Source of the DNA: Blepharisma stoltei
Taxonomy: Eukaryota > Ciliophora > Heterotrichea > Heterotrichida > Blepharismidae
Direction of reading: 5' to 3'
NCBI GenBank assembly: GCA_914767885.1
Contig: CAJZBQ010000016.1
Coordinates: forward strand, 248,001-312,000
DNA length: 64,000 nucleotides
The position numbers and the translations under genes were made by a program. Positions 61,592 through 64,000 of the stretch are shown here, one piece after another. The notes beneath the pieces were generated by a model. That model did no database searches. It had not been told where the DNA came from and saw only the letters and a list, made by a program, of their open reading frames with translations. Every line of letters starts with the position of its first letter. Positions within the stretch are counted from its first letter, which is position 1.

Positions 61592-63064
61592 ATGGGGTGT
61601 TCAATCACAACTAAATTCAAAAATAAGCCTATCTCTGATGGTACAGATGAGAAATCAAGCCAAGTTATCGAAATAAACGTACAGCCTGGTACATTTGTCC
61701 AAGAAAATGAGCATCATTTTAACAATGTATATCGGCTTGGACAGCTGATATCTTCAGGACCACTTGTGATGCTTCATGCTTGTTTTAACCGAGAAACAAG
61801 CTTAAAAAGAGTCGTAAAAATTTACAGAAAAGATCTAATCACTAATGAAGCTTCAAAGTTTGCTATTGAGCAAGAAATAAGCATTTTAAAGTCTTTAGAC
61901 CATCCTAATATTGTAAGGATGCTAGAATTTTTTGAAGAAGTCAAGCGAATTTATTTAGTGATGGAGTACTGCAAAGGAGGAGATCTATTTACAGAGCTAT
62001 TAAGTAGGCCAAGCTTTGATGAGCAGAAATCAGCACAAGTAATGGAACAATTGTTTGCTGCAGTTGCATATATGCATGAACATCATATAATGCATAGGAA
62101 TTTGAAGCCTGAAAACATTTTATTAGAAGAAAAGCATGAGATTTTGAGCATAAAAGTGCATCATTTTGGGTCTGCGAGAAATTTTTATGGAAAGAAACTG
62201 ATATCAGGTCAAGTAGGAACTTCATACTATATGGCACCTGAAGTAATTTCGGGAGAGTATAATGAAAAATGTGACCTTTGAAGCTGTGGAGTAATACTTT
62301 ATATTTTGCTTTCTGGAAAACCACCGTTTGCAGGAAAAAATAACGATGAAATTTTAGAAAAAGTAAAGACTGGTGTTTATAGCTTGGAAGAAGACCCATG
62401 GCCTCTTATTTCAGCTTCAGCAAAAGATCTTATTAGAAAGCTTTTGTGTCCGCAAAAAAGACGAATATCTGCTCAAGAAGCTCATTCTCATTCATGAATT
62501 GTCAGAAGATCAGAGATATTACCTCCTAGTGAAGAATTAATTCATTTGGTTCTGTCAAATTTAAAGTCATTTCATTCAACAAATACACTTAGAGATGCAG
62601 TTCACACTTTTATTACTTCCCAATGCCTTTCATCAAAAGATACAAAGGCTCTAAGAGAAGTTTTCCGAGCTATGGATTTAAATGGCGATGGGAGACTAAG
62701 TAGACAAGAACTGCTTCAGCAATACTCAATTGTTATGAGCCCTGCAGAAGCTGAGCTAGAAGTAAATAAAATCATGTCAGAGGTAGATACAGACAACAGC
62801 GGCTTCATTGATTATACAGAATTTCTAAAAGCTTCAATTGATAGTAGAGTTATGCTCTCAACTGAAAATCTGAGATATGCTTTTCATATGTTTGACAAGG
62901 ATGGCAGTGGAACAATATCACTAACAGAGCTCAAAAGAGCTCTTGAAGCCGAAGCAAGTGATGATCGAGTATGGGCACAAGTTTTAGACCAAGTCGATAA
63001 AAATGGAGATGGGCAGATTGATATTGAGGAATTCACAAATATTGTTCTCTCTAAAATTGAGTAA
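61592..63064 (+). CDS. CDPK-like protein with a degenerate kinase domain (pseudokinase) and four EF-hands
   Basis: The protein is 490 aa with MGCSITTKF at the N-terminus (myristoyl/palmitoyl signal). The kinase fold spans about residues 45-305, but key residues are changed. The Gly loop is LGQLISSGPLVMLHA, HRD is HRN (IMHRNLKPENIL, catalytic Asp to Asn), and DFG is HFG (KVHHFGSARNF, Mg Asp to His). The ATP Lys (RVVKIY) and the APE motif (MAPEV) are kept. Two TGA codons give the conserved Trp in KCDL-W-SCGVILYIL and HS-W-IVRRSEI. After the junction helix come four intact EF loops: DLNGDGRLSRQE, DTDNSGFIDYTE, DKDGSGTISLTE and DKNGDGQIDIEE. It is probably a membrane-bound calcium sensor or allosteric partner rather than an active kinase. 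Confidence 0.93.
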
Positions 63065-63459
63065 TGTAAAATGTTCAAATCTTTATTTATGTCTATTTAT
63101 ATTAATCAGAAATTTCTTAGTGTTTATTCTGCTCTCTATGAGAAATTAAAACGTGCAGCTCTATATCAATATAAATTATGATACTTATATTCAAAATTTT
63201 TTTTAAATATGGCTAACTTCTTTTTGCTTTATATTAGCCTTCAACTACTTGCCTAAATTCTGATTAATTTTTTCAAAATAAAAATTATACATTTTTTTTA
63301 CACACGAGAAACAGTTTTACTGGCTAGCTAGTATCCTATTTTTCTTTGACTCATTTGAATAAGAAATAGGAAACTTTTTGGATTGGCCAGAAGCAATGTT
63401 TCCCTTGAGCATAATTTTGCATATTTATATATTTACATTTTGTAGCCTTGATCATGCAA
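63065..63459. other. Intergenic region, 395 bp
   Basis: This AT-rich spacer lies between the convergent CDPK-like and CCT genes; nothing recognisable was seen. Confidence 0.5.
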
Positions 63460-63933
63460 TTAGAAAGGTTGGATCTTATCTAATCCAAGCACTTTTGCTT
63501 GCTCTTTGGAGATAAATCTCCCTTTGATTCTTAATCTTTTTTCAGCAACTCTTCGTCTTCCGCTGTAGTCAAACTTTTTATGCCAAGGCCTTTTTCGTCT
63601 TTTAGCCAAGAATTTCTCCACTTTTTCCTTCCTTTGCTGTAAAGAAAGCCTCTCTGCCTTCGGTGGGATTTGAGTGATGTCCAACTTTACTGCTGTTTCA
63701 CTCGATTTTGTGTCATTTTCACTTGGTTTTGTGTCAGTTTGTACAATTTTTACAGGATCGCATATAGGGATGTCTTCTGGATCCAGTTTTAAAATGTCTG
63801 AAGGAATAGAAGATTCCAAATATTGATCCATATCGCAAAGAAGGTTGACAAAAGAGCCGAATTGCTCATGCTGAGTGAACCCTTTGCATTGGTTTTCAAA
63901 TTCCCAGTCATCGAAATAGCTTTGATACTCCAT
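63460..63933 (-). CDS. CCT-motif protein 2
   Basis: The protein is 157 aa: MEYQSYFDDWEFENQCKGFT ... IQPF. An acidic N-terminal half leads to a basic CCT motif at about residues 108-150: RKEKVEKFLAKRRKRPWHKK, FDYSGRRRVAEKRLRIKGRF and ISKEQAKVLG. It has the same organisation as the gene at 57985, with clear similarity in the motif (RIxGRFxSKxQA) but little outside it. They are probably paralogues or independent members of a CCT family. A DNA- or NF-Y-binding regulator is inferred. The start at 63933 is preceded by AT-rich sequence; the stop is TAA. Confidence 0.85.
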   Translation of the reverse strand: MEYQSYFDDWEFENQCKGFTQHEQFGSFVNLLCDMDQYLESSIPSDILKLDPEDIPICDPVKIVQTDTKPSENDTKSSETAVKLDITQIPPKAERLSLQQRKEKVEKFLAKRRKRPWHKKFDYSGRRRVAEKRLRIKGRFISKEQAKVLGLDKIQPF

Positions 63934-64000
63934 ATATTTTATTTACTGTTCATTAATTTTGGTAGCTTTTTCTCTATTAGATTAATTTAAGATCTGATAA

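Noticed and set aside
19956-62497. In-frame TGA codons as evidence of pseudogenes or split genes
   Set aside because: They fall on conserved Trp positions in many unrelated families, so TGA is sense here.

Overview
The window looks like heterotrich ciliate DNA, most likely the germline (micronuclear) genome of Blepharisma or a close relative. Three things in the sequence support this. (1) TGA is read as tryptophan inside many conserved genes, for example KCDL-W-SCGV in a calcium-dependent kinase, GNGCTD-W in a carboxypeptidase and RER-W-GNHLNP in a Myb protein. TAA and TAG are the real stops. (2) All five introns that I can define are exactly 15 nt and have the form GTAA...TAG. (3) At least 18 genes or gene edges are interrupted by AT-rich insertions, mostly bounded by TA, whose removal restores the conserved reading frame. 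These behave as internal eliminated sequences (IESs), and many are MITE-like with terminal inverted repeats.

Layout. 1-785: 5' part of an ER Hsp90 (Grp94), with an IES in its signal peptide and two more insertions upstream. 1.6-10.3 kb (minus): phosducin-like protein, two-cNBD protein, giant armadillo/lectin scaffold. 11-18.5 kb: ankyrin-SAM protein, ribosomal protein L7, SCP-type phosphatase, an R2R3-Myb, a SHAQKYF-Myb, a VPS9 protein. 18.8-23.3 kb: a small protein, a serine carboxypeptidase, a coiled coil with a dynein-stalk-like head, two small proteins. 23.4-29.4 kb (minus): one 1732-aa CHAT/NB-ARC/TPR/CHAT/NB-ARC protein broken by four IESs. 29.6-36 kb: a coiled-coil protein, dihydrolipoamide dehydrogenase, a PP2C. 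36.5-43.3 kb: a ZNF598-like E3 ligase, an ArfGAP, RPB10, RPS18, a CAMK-like kinase. 43.3-51.4 kb: three proteins of unknown function, a 1485-aa coiled coil, an LSM12-like protein. 51.8-57.4 kb: 5-oxoprolinase with three insertions, then a small membrane protein with a 567-bp insert. 58-64 kb: two CCT-motif proteins flanking a MORN-repeat protein and a myristoylatable CDPK pseudokinase.

The genes are ordinary single eukaryotic transcription units. They are closely packed on both strands with no operon logic. What they share is genome editing: most proteins exist in full length only after IES excision and 15-nt intron splicing. Two kinds of insertion occur. One is TA-bounded MITE-like elements that start and end ACTCCC...GGGAGT. 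They often carry a hairpin at one end and a tandem repeat of the terminus at the other. The other is GC-richer inserts with long target duplications and a TAAGTTAA-like tail, which look retroposed.

All domain calls are by eye. Boundaries are given where excision restores the frame. Gene spans include the IESs and introns; protein lengths are after removal.
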